Part shown: piece after piece, positions 46,886 through 54,816 of the stretch
How positions within the stretch are numbered: the stretch's first letter is position 1
How the letters are laid out: each line of letters opens with the position of its first letter
From: Proteobacteria bacterium SG_bin6
GTDB lineage: Bacteria; Pseudomonadota; Alphaproteobacteria; Sphingomonadales; Sphingomonadaceae
DNA length: 64,000 nt
Reading direction: 5' to 3'
Assembly: GCA_002083435.1 (NCBI GenBank)
Contig: LWDJ01000030.1
Coordinates: forward strand, 1 to 64,000
Translations under genes and position numbers: made by a program
The notes under the pieces: generated by a model
Database searches by the model: none
The model's input: only the letters and a program-made list of their open reading frames with translations
Told to the model about the DNA's origin: nothing

Positions 46886-47593
46886 TCAGAAGCGCAGCGC
46901 GGTGCCGATATAGACCGCCTGGCTATCGCGCCGGCTGTCGAGCCCGCGGTCGATGCGGTAGGTCTGATCCTTGTAGCGGACGCCCGCCGTGAGATCGACA
47001 TGGCGCGTCAGCCGATAGCTGCCGCCGACATCGAGCGTGCCGACCGGCGGCAACGGATCGGGGCCGACGCGGCCGATCACCTGGCCGTCGTTCACCACGC
47101 GCACCCGGGCGGGGCGCTTGGGCGGCAGGCTGGCGCTGGTTTCGATCAGGCCGATGCCGCCATTGCCCGACTCGCCCGGCTTTTCGGGCGGCAGGGCGAA
47201 GCGCTGCCAGCCGACCGACACACCCAGATCATAAGCGATCGGGGCGACGCCCGGCGCCGCGCTGGGCGTCGTCGCGCCGACATCGCCGCCACGCGGCGCG
47301 GTGTGGACGACGAAGCTCGACCGGGCACGGACCGCGACGGTCACCGTCACCGCCTTATCCGCATTGCGCGACTCGGCGGGGGTGAAGCCGAGCGCCGTGC
47401 CACCGATCCCCGCCTTGGCGAGCATCGCGGCGAGCTTGGGGTCGGCGGAGGCGGGGGTGAAGCCGATCACGCCCGCGTCGCGCCGGGCGATCGGCAGCGG
47501 CTTGGGGCTATCGGCGGCGCCGAGCGCGGGCGCGACGGTGCCGACGGCGATGATCGCCGCCACTGCACTCGCCAGGATCGCGCGCTGCTTCAC
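46886..47593 (-). CDS. Exported outer-membrane-like protein
   Basis: A 235-aa protein that I start at the GTG at 47593 (G-rich Shine-Dalgarno GGGAGTGAGGG upstream); an ATG at 47617 is also in frame. A signal peptide (RAILASAVAAIIAVGTVAPALGAA) is followed by alternating hydrophobic strands ending DVGGSYRLTRHVDLTAGVRYKDQTYRIDRG and a terminal ...YIGTALRF with the C-terminal Phe of many outer-membrane beta-barrels (sequence quoted in parts). No family is named. It is divergent from the DUF3576 gene. Confidence 0.75.
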   Translation of the reverse strand: MKQRAILASAVAAIIAVGTVAPALGAADSPKPLPIARRDAGVIGFTPASADPKLAAMLAKAGIGGTALGFTPAESRNADKAVTVTVAVRARSSFVVHTAPRGGDVGATTPSAAPGVAPIAYDLGVSVGWQRFALPPEKPGESGNGGIGLIETSASLPPKRPARVRVVNDGQVIGRVGPDPLPPVGTLDVGGSYRLTRHVDLTAGVRYKDQTYRIDRGLDSRRDSQAVYIGTALRF

Positions 47594-47777
47594 GCCCTCA
47601 CTCCCATCCGCTCTCACAACACATATGGCGCAATCGGTTCGCTGGCGCCACCAGTGTCACCGCTTTTTTCCGCCCAGTGTTGCGCTGAACCCACAGCATG
47701 ATCCTCCGCGGCGCGGCTTGCGGCGCCACGGCGAGCTTCTATAGATGCGCGAGCGACCTTTCTTGCAGGATAACCCC

Positions 47778-48203
47778 ATGTTGCGCCCGCTTGCCCTGAT
47801 TTTGCTTGCCTCGCTGCCGCTTGCCGCCTGCGGCAAGGGCGACCGGCCACGGGGCGAGCTTGCCTCCGCGCGGGTGACGACGATCGGGGTGAACAGCTAT
47901 CTGTGGCGCGCGACGCTCGACACCTTGTCGTTCATGCCGCTGCTGCAGACCGATTCGAACGGCGGCGTGATCGTGACCGACTGGTACGCCAACCCCGCCG
48001 CCCCGGCTGAACGGGTGAAGGTGACCGTGTCGATCCTCGACCAGGATCTGCGCGCCGACGCGGTGCGCGTCGCGGTGCAGCGCCAGATCAATCGTGACGG
48101 CCAGTGGGTCGATGCCCCGGTCCGCGCCGCCACCGCGCAGAAGCTGGAGGACGTGATCCTCACCCGCGCCCGCGATCTGCGCCGCGCCGCGCTGCCGGGC
48201 TGA
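47778..48203 (+). CDS. DUF3576 lipoprotein
   Basis: A 141-aa lipoprotein: LRPLALILLASLPLAACGKG (2-21) with the lipobox LAAC, then the DUF3576 pattern IGVNSYLWRATLDTLSFMPL, DSNGGVIVTDWYANP, and RVKVTVSILDQDLRADAVRV. DUF3576 is an alphaproteobacterial envelope family of unknown role, usually just upstream of leuS and lptE as here. The ATG at 47778 has AGGA about 7 bases upstream. Confidence 0.9.
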   Translation: MLRPLALILLASLPLAACGKGDRPRGELASARVTTIGVNSYLWRATLDTLSFMPLLQTDSNGGVIVTDWYANPAAPAERVKVTVSILDQDLRADAVRVAVQRQINRDGQWVDAPVRAATAQKLEDVILTRARDLRRAALPG

Positions 48204-48206
48204 ACC

Positions 48207-50726
48207 ATGGCGTCCCGCTTCAATTTCCTGAAGGGCGATGCCGCCTGGCAGCGGGTGTGGGAAGAGCGCCAGAGCTTCAAGGCCGACAGCGCCAGCCCCA
48301 AGCCCAAGCGCTATGTGCTGGAGATGTTTCCCTACCCCTCGGGGCGGATTCATGTCGGCCATGTCCGCAACTATACGATGGGCGACGTGCTCACCCGCTT
48401 CCTGCGGATGCGCGGGTATGAAGTGCTCCACCCGATGGGGTGGGACGCGTTCGGGATGCCGGCGGAAAACGCCGCGATGGAAAAGAAAGTCCATCCCGGC
48501 GCCTGGACGCGCGCCAATATCGTGGCGATGCGCGAGCAGCTGAAGCGGCTGGGCCTCGCGATCGACTGGAGCCGCGAGCTCGCGACGTGCGAGCCCGATT
48601 ATTACGGCCATGAACAGGCGCTGTTCCTCGATCTGTTCGCCGCCGGCCTCGTCTATCGCCGCGAATCGGCGGTGAACTGGGATCCGGTCGACATGACCGT
48701 GCTCGCCAACGAGCAGGTGATCGACGGGCGCGGCTGGCGTTCGGGCGCGCTGGTCGAGCGGCGCAAGCTCAACCAATGGTTCCTGAAGATCACCGAGTTC
48801 GCCGACGAGCTGCTCGCGGGGCTCGCCGAGCTGAAGGATTGGCCGGACAAGGTTCGGCTGATGCAGGAGAATTGGATCGGGCGCAGCCAGGGGCTGGCGT
48901 TTCGGTTCACCCTGTCGGACGGTGGCGAGGTCGAGGTGTTCTCGACCCGGCCCGACACCATTTTCGGCGCGAGCTTCGTCGCGGTCGCGGCGGATCACCC
49001 GATCGCGCAGGCCGCGGCGGCGACCGATCCGGCGGCGGCGGCGTTCGCCGAGCAATGCCGGCGCGGCGGCACGAGTGCTGCCGAGATCGAGACCCAGGAA
49101 AAACAGGGCTACAGGCTGGCGATCACCGCCGCCCATCCGCTCGATCCGAGCTGGCAACTGCCGGTCTATATCGCCAATTTCGTGCTGATGGACTATGGCA
49201 GCGGCGCGGTGTTCGGGGTGCCCGCGCATGACCAGCGCGACCTGGATTTCGCGCGCAAATATGGCCTGGCGGTCAAGCGCGTCGTCTCGGACGGCGCGAC
49301 CGAGGCGCCCGAATTCATCGGTGACACCGCCTATACCGGCGCGGGCACGATCGTGAACTCGCACTTCCTCGACGGGATGGACATCGAGGATGCCAAGCGC
49401 GCGGTGATCCAGCGCGCCGAGGGCGAGGGCTGGGGGCAGGGGCGCACCGTCTATCGCCTGCGCGACTGGGGCGTCAGCCGCCAGCGTTACTGGGGCACGC
49501 CGATCCCGATCATCCACTGCGATGCGTGTGGCGCGGTGCCGGTGCCCAAGGACCAGCTGCCGGTGGTGCTGCCCGAGGATGTGAGCTTCGACATCCCCGG
49601 CAACCCGCTCGATCGCCACCCGAGCTGGAAGCACGTCAGCTGCCCGAGCTGCGGCGGCGCGGCGACGCGCGAGACCGACACGCTCGATACCTTCGTCGAT
49701 TCGAGCTGGTACTTCATCCGCTTCGCCAGCCAGCCCGGCGACAAGCCGTTCGACCGGGCCGAGGCCGAGGCGTGGCTGCCGGTGGGGCAGTATATCGGCG
49801 GGGTGGAACATGCGATCCTGCACCTGCTCTACGCGCGCTTCTGGACGCGCGCGCTGCGCCATATCGGCCAGCTGAACGTGGCCGAGCCCTTCGCCGGGCT
49901 GTTTACGCAAGGGATGGTGACGCACGAAACCTATCGCCTCGCCGACGCGCCCGAGGGCGGCGGCTGGCTCGGCCCCGACGAGATCGAGCGCCGCGATGGG
50001 CAAGTGGTCGCGAAGGAAAATGGTCAGCCGGTCGAAGTCGGCCGGGTGATCAAGATGTCCAAGTCGAAGAAGAACGTCGTCGCCCCCGACGCGATGTTCG
50101 ATGCCTATGGCGCGGACGCGGTGCGCTGGTTCATGCTCTCCGACTCGCCGCCCGAGCGCGATCTGGAATGGAGCGAAGCGGGGATCGAGGGCGCGTGGCG
50201 CTATGTCCAGCGGTTGTGGCGGCTGTTCCAGCCCGGCGAGCCCGGCACGGGCCGCGACGAAGCGCTCGACCGCAAGGCGCATCAGACGATCGCCGGCATG
50301 GCCGCCGACATCGAATCGCTCGGCTTCAACAAGGCGGTCGCGCGCGCTTATGAGCTGACCAACGCGATCGAGCGCGCCGGCCACAGCGCCTCGCGCGATG
50401 CCGCGATCGACCTGCTGCTCCGCCTGGTCGCGCCGATGGTGCCGCATCTGGCCGAGGAAGCCTGGGCACTGCGCGGTCACACCGGGCTGATCGCCGACGC
50501 CGCCTGGCCCGAGGCAGACCCCGCGCTGCTGATCGAGGCCGAAGTGACGATCGCGGTGCAGGTGAACGGCAAGCTGCGCGACACGCTCACCTTGCCACGC
50601 GGAACCGACAGGGCCGCGATTGAGGCCGCCGCGCTCGCCTCCGACAAGGTCGCGCGGCTGCTCGAGGGGCGGGCGCCCAGGAAGATCATCGTCGTGCCCG
50701 ATCGGCTGGTGAACCTCGTCGCATGA
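48207..50726 (+). CDS. leuS: Leucyl-tRNA synthetase
   Basis: An 839-aa class I aminoacyl-tRNA synthetase. HIGH motif HVGH in YPSGRIHVGHVRNYTMGD near residue 48, the CP1 editing domain (about 220-420), zinc-like cysteines (IHCDACGAVP and HVSCPSCGGAA near 440-485), and KMSKSKKN near 615, with the anticodon-binding helical domain after it. Full length for the family. Start is 3 bases after the DUF3576 stop; the stop overlaps lptE by 4 bases. Confidence 0.97.
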   Translation: MASRFNFLKGDAAWQRVWEERQSFKADSASPKPKRYVLEMFPYPSGRIHVGHVRNYTMGDVLTRFLRMRGYEVLHPMGWDAFGMPAENAAMEKKVHPGAWTRANIVAMREQLKRLGLAIDWSRELATCEPDYYGHEQALFLDLFAAGLVYRRESAVNWDPVDMTVLANEQVIDGRGWRSGALVERRKLNQWFLKITEFADELLAGLAELKDWPDKVRLMQENWIGRSQGLAFRFTLSDGGEVEVFSTRPDTIFGASFVAVAADHPIAQAAAATDPAAAAFAEQCRRGGTSAAEIETQEKQGYRLAITAAHPLDPSWQLPVYIANFVLMDYGSGAVFGVPAHDQRDLDFARKYGLAVKRVVSDGATEAPEFIGDTAYTGAGTIVNSHFLDGMDIEDAKRAVIQRAEGEGWGQGRTVYRLRDWGVSRQRYWGTPIPIIHCDACGAVPVPKDQLPVVLPEDVSFDIPGNPLDRHPSWKHVSCPSCGGAATRETDTLDTFVDSSWYFIRFASQPGDKPFDRAEAEAWLPVGQYIGGVEHAILHLLYARFWTRALRHIGQLNVAEPFAGLFTQGMVTHETYRLADAPEGGGWLGPDEIERRDGQVVAKENGQPVEVGRVIKMSKSKKNVVAPDAMFDAYGADAVRWFMLSDSPPERDLEWSEAGIEGAWRYVQRLWRLFQPGEPGTGRDEALDRKAHQTIAGMAADIESLGFNKAVARAYELTNAIERAGHSASRDAAIDLLLRLVAPMVPHLAEEAWALRGHTGLIADAAWPEADPALLIEAEVTIAVQVNGKLRDTLTLPRGTDRAAIEAAALASDKVARLLEGRAPRKIIVVPDRLVNLVA

Positions 50727-51220
50727 GGCGGCTCGCGCTCCTCGCCTGCCTCGCGCTCGCCGCCTGCGGGCTGCGGCCGCTCTATGGCGATGGCGCGCGC
50801 GGGCCGGTGGGCGCGGCGCTCGCCCAGGTCGAGGTCGCGCCGATCGCGGGGCAGGCGGGCTATCTGGTGAGCAACGCGGTGCGCGACCAGCTCGGCCAAG
50901 CGAGCCCGAGCAGCCCCGCTTACCGGCTGGAAGTGAAGCTCGACGATCGCATCGTCGGCCTGGGCGTGCGCCGCGACGATACCGTCACGCGCGAGCGCCG
51001 CGTGCTGCGCGCGCGCTATCAGCTCATTGATCTGGCGAACGGGCAGGTGGTGCTCGACGCGACCGCGGGATCGGACGCGGGCATCGACGTGGTGGGATCG
51101 GAATATGCGACGATCGCCGCCGAGAACACGCAGCTCGAACGGCTTTCCAAGACCGTCGCCGATCAGATCGTGGCGCGGGTCGCGCTCTACGCCAATCGCC
51201 AGCAGCAGCGGCGGCCGTGA
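50723..51220 (+). CDS. lptE: LPS-assembly lipoprotein LptE
   Basis: A 165-aa lipoprotein: RRLALLACLALAACGLRPLYG (2-22) has the lipobox LAAC and the LRPLY motif typical of alphaproteobacterial LptE. It plugs LptD for outer-membrane LPS insertion. It overlaps leuS and is followed by holA after 30 bases, the same order as in E. coli (leuS-lptE-holA). Confidence 0.92.
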   Translation: MRRLALLACLALAACGLRPLYGDGARGPVGAALAQVEVAPIAGQAGYLVSNAVRDQLGQASPSSPAYRLEVKLDDRIVGLGVRRDDTVTRERRVLRARYQLIDLANGQVVLDATAGSDAGIDVVGSEYATIAAENTQLERLSKTVADQIVARVALYANRQQQRRP

Positions 51221-51250
51221 TGCGCCCCGCCTGGCGCTAGCGAGACCATC

Positions 51251-52255
51251 GTGAAGGCAAGCCTCTCCCAGCTCCGCACCGCGCTCGACAAGCCCGGGGC
51301 GACGCGGCTGATCCTGCTCCACGGCCCCGACGAGGCCAGCGCGCGCGAGTTCGCGCGACAGCTCGCCCGCGCGATGGGCGCCGACGCCGAGCGGGTCGAT
51401 CTGGAAGGCGCGCAGCTAAAGGGCGATCCCGGGCTGCTCGCCGGGGAGGCGGCGGCGCTGTCGCTGTTCGGCGGCGCGCGCTTCATCCGGGTGAACGCGA
51501 TGGGCGAGGAAAGCCTGGAGGCGGTCGAGCTGCTGCTCGCCGCGCCGGTCGCGGGCAATCCGGTGGTGGCGATCGCGCCTGGGGTGAAAACGAGCGGCAA
51601 GCTCGTCAAAGCGGCGATCGCGCACCCGCTCGCGCTGAGCTTCGCCTGCTATCCGCCCGAAGGCATGGAGGCCGACCGCGTCGCCGCCGAGATCGCGCGC
51701 GAGCTGGGGCTGCGGATCGAGCCGCGCCTGGCCGGACGGCTTGCGGCGGCGGCGGCGGGCGACCGCGCGGTGCTGACCCGCGAACTCGAAAAATTCGCTT
51801 TGTTTTTAGACGCTTCGCCCGAGGCGCCGCAGACGCTGAGCGAGGCGGTGATTGATCAGCTCGGCGCCGATTTGGGCGAGGGGGAATTAGGCGACGCGAT
51901 CGAGGCGACGGTCGCCGGCGCCGCCGATCGGCTGGGGGCCGAACTCGCGCGGCTCGAACAAGCGGGGGTCTCGCCGATCCCCTTGCTGCGCGGGCTGGTC
52001 CGCCGCCTCGCGACGCTCGCCGAACTGCGCGCCGAGGTCGCCGCCGGTGCGCGCGCCGAAGCGCTCGCCGAGCGGGTGTTCTTCAAGGAGCGCGCGGCGA
52101 CGCTCACCGCCTTGCGCAACTGGAGCCCCGAGCGCCTCGCCGCGGCGATCGATCATCTGCGCGCCGCCGAGCGCCGGTTGCTAGCGGGCGGGCCCGACGT
52201 CACCGCCGCCGCCGCCTGCCTCGCGGTCGCCCGCCAAGGGGCGCGGCGGCGCTAG
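51251..52255 (+). CDS. holA: DNA polymerase III delta subunit
   Basis: A 334-aa clamp-loader delta subunit. The N-terminal region LILLHGPDEASAREFARQLA (about 21-40) resembles the Walker-like fold of the family, and GDPGLLAGEAAALSLFGGARFI, AAGDRAVLTRELEKFALFL and LGEGELGDAIEATVAG match HolA. It opens the sliding clamp. The GTG start at 51251 follows lptE closely. Its 3' end faces parB across a repeat-bearing gap. Confidence 0.92.
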   Translation: MKASLSQLRTALDKPGATRLILLHGPDEASAREFARQLARAMGADAERVDLEGAQLKGDPGLLAGEAAALSLFGGARFIRVNAMGEESLEAVELLLAAPVAGNPVVAIAPGVKTSGKLVKAAIAHPLALSFACYPPEGMEADRVAAEIARELGLRIEPRLAGRLAAAAAGDRAVLTRELEKFALFLDASPEAPQTLSEAVIDQLGADLGEGELGDAIEATVAGAADRLGAELARLEQAGVSPIPLLRGLVRRLATLAELRAEVAAGARAEALAERVFFKERAATLTALRNWSPERLAAAIDHLRAAERRLLAGGPDVTAAAACLAVARQGARRR

Positions 52256-52423
52256 GTCTGTTCCATCAAATTGGAACCCGTTCGCCCCGAGCAACATCGA
52301 GGGGCGTGAAGCCAGGCGCTGCGCCCCGCGCACGTACCTCGACTTCGCTCGGCACGAACGGTGTTCTCATTCGAACAGGACAGACTCTAGAGCTGGTCGC
52401 GCTACATCGGAACCACATGCCTG

Positions 52424-52510
52424 CCGTTCGTGCTGAGCTTGTCGAAGCACCGTTCTTCTTGTCGACCGTTGTTAAGAAGTACAGCCCTTCGACAAACTCA
52501 GGGCGAACGG
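52424..52510. repeat. Extragenic inverted repeat between holA and parB
   Basis: Arms CCGTTCGTGCTGAGCTTGTC (52424-52443) and GACAAACTCAGGGCGAACGG (52491-52510) are imperfect inverted copies, and a third partial copy (GCACGAACGGTG) lies at about 52351-52362. This GTTCGTGCTGAGCTTGTCGAA type is a widespread intergenic palindrome. It lies between convergent genes; the gap has no gene. Confidence 0.75.
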
Positions 52511-52532
52511 TGCGGATCTCGCGCTTGAGGCG

Positions 52533-53429
52533 CTAGAATTTCTCCCCCGTCAGCCGCTGGCAAAGCATGTCGAGCTGATCGAGCGTCGAATAGCCGAGCG
52601 TCAAACTGCCCCCGGTCGGCTGATGCGCGATCCGCACGCTCAGCCCCAGCGCGTCGGCGAGCTGGGTTTCGAGCGCGATCAAATCGGGGTGGCGCTCGGC
52701 GAGCGGCGCGCTCGCGCGGCCCGAGCGCCCCGGCTTCGCGTCACGCGCGAGCTTTTCGGTCTCGCGCACCGACAGCCCCTTGGCCACCACTTGCGCGGCG
52801 AGCGCCTCGGGATCGGGCGCGCCGATCAGCGCGCGGGCATGGCCCATGCTCAGTTCGCCCGCGATCACCCGCGCCTGCACCGGCTTGGGCAGATCGAGCA
52901 GCCGCAGCAAATTGGCGATATGGCTGCGCGACTTGTTGACGAGCTTGGCGAGCGCTTCCTGGCTATGCCCGAAATCGGCGAGCAGCCGGGCATAGGCCTC
53001 GGCCTCTTCGATCGCGTTCAGGTCCTGACGCTGAATATTTTCGACCAGCGCGATTTCGAGCGTTTCGGCGTCGGTGAAATCGCGCACGATCACCGGCACT
53101 TCGTGGAGCCGCGCGCGCTGCGCCGCGCGCCAGCGACGCTCGCCGGCGACGATCTGATAACCGCGCCCCTGCGGCCGCACGACGATCGGCTGGATCACCC
53201 CACGCGCGGCGATCGACTGGGCGAGTTCGTCGAGCGCGGCTTCGTCGAAATGGCGGCGCGGCTGGCCGGGATGCGGGCTGAGCGCGCCCACCGGCAGCAG
53301 TCGCACGCCTTGCGGGCTGGCGGGCGCGTCATTGCCCGGGGCGACGGGTGTTTCACGTGAAACCTCGCCCATCAGCGCCGAGAGTCCACGGCCGAGGCCG
53401 GGGCGGGGTTTGCGAACGGTTTCGGTCAT
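52533..53429 (-). CDS. parB: Chromosome partitioning protein ParB
   Basis: A 298-aa CTPase and parS-binding protein. LGRGLSALMGE (about 11-21) is the ParA-contacting N-terminus; the CTP motif GERRWRAAQRA is near 94-104; LNAIEEAEAYARLLADFGHS and the helix-turn-helix QEALAKLVNKSRSHIANLLR follow; the C-terminus dimerises. It overlaps the parA stop by 4 bases. One parS-like palindrome lies within its own 5' coding region. Confidence 0.95.
   Translation of the reverse strand: MTETVRKPRPGLGRGLSALMGEVSRETPVAPGNDAPASPQGVRLLPVGALSPHPGQPRRHFDEAALDELAQSIAARGVIQPIVVRPQGRGYQIVAGERRWRAAQRARLHEVPVIVRDFTDAETLEIALVENIQRQDLNAIEEAEAYARLLADFGHSQEALAKLVNKSRSHIANLLRLLDLPKPVQARVIAGELSMGHARALIGAPDPEALAAQVVAKGLSVRETEKLARDAKPGRSGRASAPLAERHPDLIALETQLADALGLSVRIAHQPTGGSLTLGYSTLDQLDMLCQRLTGEKF
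53349..53364. other. parS-like site 1 (inside parB)
   Basis: TGTTTCACGTGAAACC differs from the consensus TGTTTCACGTGAAACA at one position. It lies in the 5' part of parB. Confidence 0.9.
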
Positions 53430-54211
53430 GCGGCGGCCTTGGCACTGGGATCGGGAAGACGCTGGATGAGCTCGCGCGCGAGCGAGATATAGGCTTCGGA
53501 GCCCGGGCAGCGATGATCATAGATGAGCGCGGGCAAGCCATGGCTCGGCGCCTCGGACAGCCGCACGTTGCGCGGGATCACCGTGTCGAACACCACTTTG
53601 CCGAGCACGGCGCGGACGTCGTCCGACACTTGGTCGGTCAACCGATTGCGCCGATCATACATGGTGAGCGCGACGCCGATGATGCCGAGCCCGGGGTTGA
53701 AGCGGCTGCGGATGCGCTCGACCGTGGTGAGCAATTGGCTCAACCCTTCGAGCGCGAAAAATTCGCACTGCAGCGGCACGAGCAGCGAATCGGCCGCAAC
53801 CATCGCGTTGATCGTGAGCAGCCCGAGCGAGGGCGGGCAATCGATCAGGATCACGTCCCAGCGCGCGCGATCGGCCTCGACCGCGCGGGCGAGGCGGTGC
53901 GTGCGCTCTTCGAACTCGACCAGTTCGATTTCCGCGCCCGAGAGATCGACCGTCGCCGGCACGATATCGAGCCGAGGCACCTTGGTCGCGAGCGCGGTAT
54001 CGGCGAGCGCGGCGTCGCCGATCAGCAGATCATAGGACGAAAGCTCGCGCTGCGCCCGGCCGATGCCGAGCCCGGTCGAGGCATTGCCCTGCGGATCGAG
54101 ATCGATGATCAGCACGCGCTTGCCGGTGGCGGCGAGCGCGGTCCCCAGATTGATCGCGGTGGTCGTCTTGCCGACGCCGCCCTTTTGATTGGCAATGGTG
54201 ATGCAAGTCAT
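53426..54211 (-). CDS. parA: Chromosome partitioning ATPase ParA
   Basis: A 261-aa ParA/Soj ATPase. Deviant Walker A IANQKGGVGKTTTAINLG at residues 6-23, Walker A' VLIIDLDPQGNASTGLG near 38-54, and VILIDCPPSLGLLTINAM near 118. The start at 54211 (MTCITIANQKGG) is fixed by the conserved N-terminus; the frame runs far upstream without similarity. It segregates the origin with ParB. It overlaps rsmG by 4 bases. Confidence 0.96.
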   Translation of the reverse strand: MTCITIANQKGGVGKTTTAINLGTALAATGKRVLIIDLDPQGNASTGLGIGRAQRELSSYDLLIGDAALADTALATKVPRLDIVPATVDLSGAEIELVEFEERTHRLARAVEADRARWDVILIDCPPSLGLLTINAMVAADSLLVPLQCEFFALEGLSQLLTTVERIRSRFNPGLGIIGVALTMYDRRNRLTDQVSDDVRAVLGKVVFDTVIPRNVRLSEAPSHGLPALIYDHRCPGSEAYISLARELIQRLPDPSAKAAA

Positions 54212-54816
54212 CGACGCGCCACGCCCCTGGCTAGGATGATCAGCGATTCCGGATCGGTGATGCTCGGTTCCACGTGGAACACTCCATGCCACGCCCGGCG
54301 CGCCGCCGCCACTTCTTCGCGCGCCGATCGCCCCTTGGGGAAGACGAAACGCGTCTTTGCTGTGGACAAAGGCGTGGACAGCGCGAGCAGATCGGGGAGC
54401 GACGCGACCGCGCGGGCGGAGACGACGGCGGCCTCCAGCGCCAGCGCCTCGGCCTTGGCGGCGTGGACCGTCACCCGATCGGCGAGCCCCAGCGCTTCGG
54501 CGGCGTACGCGAGAAACTCGGCGCGCTTGCGGCGCGGCTCGATCAGCGCGACCGGGCGATCGGTGAGCAAAGCGACGATCATGCCGGGGAAACCCGCGCC
54601 GCTGCCGATGTCCGCCCATAGCCCCTCGGCGGGCACGTGATCGAGCAATTGCGCCGAATCGACGATGTGGCGGCTCCAGATGAGCGGCAGCGTCGCCGAC
54701 GAGACGAGATTCTGCCGCGCCTGTTCCTCGGCGACCAGCGCGGCGAAATCGACGACCGCCGTTTCACGTGAAACATAGCGCGCGCGGAACCAGGCACGCG
54801 CTTCGTCTTCGGTCAT
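54208..54816 (-). CDS. rsmG: 16S rRNA (guanine-N7)-methyltransferase RsmG
   Basis: A 202-aa methyltransferase for 16S rRNA G527. The S-adenosylmethionine motif is WADIGSGAGFPGMIVALL near 66-83, with NLVSSATLPLIWSRHIVDSA before it. The usual order mnmG-rsmG-parA-parB is kept. The ATG at 54816 overlaps the mnmG stop; two parS-like sites lie in this gene. Confidence 0.95.
   Translation of the reverse strand: MTEDEARAWFRARYVSRETAVVDFAALVAEEQARQNLVSSATLPLIWSRHIVDSAQLLDHVPAEGLWADIGSGAGFPGMIVALLTDRPVALIEPRRKRAEFLAYAAEALGLADRVTVHAAKAEALALEAAVVSARAVASLPDLLALSTPLSTAKTRFVFPKGRSAREEVAAARRAWHGVFHVEPSITDPESLIILARGVARR
54266..54281. other. parS-like site 2 (3' part of rsmG)
   Basis: GGTTCCACGTGGAACA keeps the CACGTG core and the outer half-site order; it is a T-to-C variant of the consensus. 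Confidence 0.8.
54760..54775. other. parS-like site 3 (5' part of rsmG)
   Basis: CGTTTCACGTGAAACA matches the consensus at 15 of 16 positions. Confidence 0.9.

Noticed and set aside
46694..47701. 335-residue plus-strand frame
   Set aside because: Most of it is antisense to the exported protein gene; the first 190 bases alone do not resemble a protein and overlap the structured non-coding region.
47739..50480. 913-residue frame antisense to leuS
   Set aside because: Same shadow pattern; leuS has full catalytic motifs on the plus strand.
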